From contig JASAND010018167.1 in assembly GCA_030248195.1 (NCBI GenBank), positions 1 to 64,000 of the forward strand: DNA of 64,000 nucleotides, written 5' to 3'. This DNA is from Trissonchulus latispiculum. Its lineage: Eukaryota; Nematoda; Enoplea; Enoplida; Ironidae. The notes beneath the pieces were generated by a model. The model did no database searches. It saw only the letters and a list, made by a program, of their open reading frames with translations, and was not told the DNA's origin. The position numbers were made by a program, and so were the translations under genes. This document shows, piece by piece, positions 62,109 through 64,000 of this stretch (its first letter is position 1; each line of letters opens with the position of its first letter).

Positions 62109-62781
62109 TCAAGCTGAGTCACTGGCTGCGGATTCTTCTTCTATTTTAGGCTTTTTCATGCAGACCGGTTCCGCTCCGTCATCCGAAACGCCGCTCTCGT
62201 CACCGCTATGGTTACTGGTGGTGGTGGTCCCTTCCAGGACTCTCTTCATGCTGAAGCTGTCGGAGCATTTCTGGACAGGCGGAGCGGGAACGAGCGGCGC
62301 CTGCGGATGGAGGGAAGGCGGGAGACCGAGAAATCCGGGTGGCGGCTGACCCAGGAGACAGGGGTGTGGAAGCATGGCGGGGAAGAAGTGGGGCGGGACC
62401 ATGGAAAGAGGGCCGGCGGCCACCACGGACCGCAGCAGCTGTTGCCGCATCTGCTCAGCTGCGGAGGCCACTGCAGCAGATGTGGCACAGGTGGCACCGC
62501 TCCCCGGATAAGGCGGTGAGGCTTTGAGACTAAGATTTTGGGGATGGCTGTTGCTGCCAGCGGTGCTGTTGTTGTTGCCGTTGCTGTTGTTGCTGTTGTT
62601 GTTGCTGGTCGGGTTCCAGTCTTCGCTGCCGCTGGGTGACTCTGGTTCACTGTCGTCCTTGTCCGGGGTTTCGAAAAATTTATCATCATCGTCCTCGGAT
62701 TCGTTTCCGTTACTCAATCTATCTCCATCCGAATCCCCGTCCTCTCCGTCCCCAGACTGACCCTGGCGGAGCATCTGTAGC
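62109..62781 (-). CDS. Last coding exon of an unidentified nuclear (transcription-factor-like) protein
   Basis: A 224-codon terminal exon on the minus strand: acceptor ttgttttag at 62782-62790, then a split codon and LQMLRQGQSGDGEDGDSDGD. It continues with an acidic block (SEDDDDKFFETPDKDDSEPE), an Asn/Ser-rich tract (about residues 55-75), PQNLSLK, an Ala-rich helix, a Pro/Leu/Phe-rich region (PHFFPAMLPHPCLLGQPPPG), FSMKRVLE and a basic-acidic end KKPKIEEESAASDSA followed by TGA. Coding quality is clear from its high GC relative to surroundings and the lack of stops. Such tails follow DNA-binding domains in T-box, homeobox and zinc-finger factors; no domain is inside the window, so the family is not identified. 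Upstream exons are probably beyond 64000 or within 62.8-64 kb but not recognised. Confidence 0.7.
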
Positions 62782-62790
62782 CTAAAACAA

Positions 62791-64000
62791 GAAACATAAA
62801 ATGGAAATATGAAAAACTTAAAAACAATAAATAGAAACCATCAAATAAAACTCTCCCAGGCTGCTTCGGAAATAATTTTCCCTAAAACAATAAGAATATA
62901 CAATACCAAGCTAAAACATTAAAATAAAACTGATCCAGGTTGTTCCTGAAAAGCCATGAAACACTTTGAGTACTCAATAAACCTAAAGCTAGCTCGATAT
63001 CTTGATATCTTGATTTATTTGCAATCATAGCAAGGTAGCGAACAATGTACTGAAAGCTAAAATTAGTGTCGGGTTTGAAACCCTTGTGCTAGGCTCACGA
63101 TGACCGTCTATTTGCAGGTTGTTGTCAAAGGTGTGTGATGTCCAGACCTCAATAAAATGGATTTGTGATTATTTGATTATTAGAACTGAATTGGCTCGCT
63201 CAGAAACATAAGAAAAATCCCTATGCTAGCTAACTTAGGCTTAGCTCACGTATTCTACATTAGGTAAAAATTAAATAATTAGGTAAAAGTTAAGCTCTAT
63301 TTCTTTCTGCCTTTTCGTATTCAGTTGCCAACATGGTGCGTTTCTGAAAAGTGTTGTTCTTCCCAGAGAGTGATGGGCGATATGGTATTAGAAGAGAAGA
63401 ATAAGAGGGGATGTCTAGGAAAGGGTTAAGGCTAAAAAGGAAGAGAGATTTTAGGGAGTATATCAATTTAGCGTCTTTCATCATAAATAGGCCATTGAGC
63501 GCTTCTGTGTCAAATCCTTTAGAAAATGAATAACTACAACAAGCCCACCAGGCTATTATTAATTCCTCTGTTAAACATAATTGGATTTATCACAATGCCT
63601 TAATCACTGACAACTCTTCCTTTCATGCTCCCCCAGAATTCCAGGAGGACTTAAACATATACTCAGGGACAGTCATCTATATTATACTATATAACACTAC
63701 ATATTCTTTAGATATATATCCACAAAACCCATAATGTGAATTTCTACAAATTTACAAAATTTATGGAGTCCTTTTAGAAGTAGAAGGTGTCTTAGATTTC
63801 CCTACAATACCCCCCTCTCAAGATCAAAATAAAATCTACATTTTGGAGAAACTGAGATTAGGCTTAGCCTCGGGGTCAAAATAGATATAAGTGGATTAAG
63901 CTGGGGAAGGGAACTTAAATCTTTATCAGCATATGGTGTTATCGTTTGAAGGGAGAATCTGCCGTAAGGCATATCCTTAAACTTGTTATTTAGAAGCCAC
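62791..64000. other. Intron of the minus-strand gene, no exon recognised
   Basis: AT-rich sequence upstream of the terminal exon. I looked for conserved DNA-binding domains on the minus strand and found none. Confidence 0.45.

Noticed and set aside
62208..62760. Plus-strand frames opposite the minus-strand exon
   Set aside because: They are antisense shadows; the Leu-rich runs reflect the Asn/Ser-rich tract on the coding strand, which has a splice acceptor and a poly(A) signal.

Overview
This is a nuclear segment of an invertebrate animal genome. The evidence is split genes with GT-AG introns, AATAAA poly(A) signals, two recognisable animal housekeeping genes, and a very dense, layered load of DNA transposons and retroposons. 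The sequence does not fix the lineage. Long G/C homopolymer runs, many hAT-like elements and tRNA-derived repeats would fit several marine invertebrate groups; that is inference.

Layout. From 1912 to 32051 (+) lies the pre-mRNA splicing factor PRPF39, a U1 snRNP-associated HAT-repeat protein. Its N-terminal exons lie upstream of the window; I place 13 exons (558 residues plus stop) that join in frame. One intron (7427-28095) is 20.7 kb and is almost a museum of transposons. From about 32.3 to 40.9 kb is intergenic DNA with several short inverted-repeat elements, a 3.3 kb hAT-like element (35247-38587) and a solo LTR (39416-40422). From 40971 to 55770 (+) lies a DEAD-box helicase most like the mitochondrial DDX28: 15 exons join in frame to 541 residues. 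Its introns hold a tRNA-like repeat, a 42-bp minisatellite of about 23 copies, a retroposon with a 16-bp target duplication, a hAT element, a 1.4 kb foldback and a 2.0 kb composite element. From 55.8 to 62.0 kb I see mostly unassigned AT-rich DNA. The last coding exon of a minus-strand gene (62109-62781) encodes an acidic, Asn-rich and Pro-rich tail of transcription-factor type.

How the parts relate. PRPF39 acts in nuclear splicing and DDX28 in mitochondrial ribosome assembly; there is no sign that they are functionally linked. The remarkable content is the repeats. Reading both edges of each element gave target-site duplications for about fourteen of them: a family with 7-bp duplications and CAAGAGT ends, several hAT-like families that each carry their own short subterminal tandem motif, a TTAA-flanked foldback family, a PIF/Harbinger-like element (TTA), a solo LTR (4 bp), and two non-LTR-type insertions (15 and 16 bp). 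Several are nested. Coordinates of edges were read by eye and may be off by a base or two.
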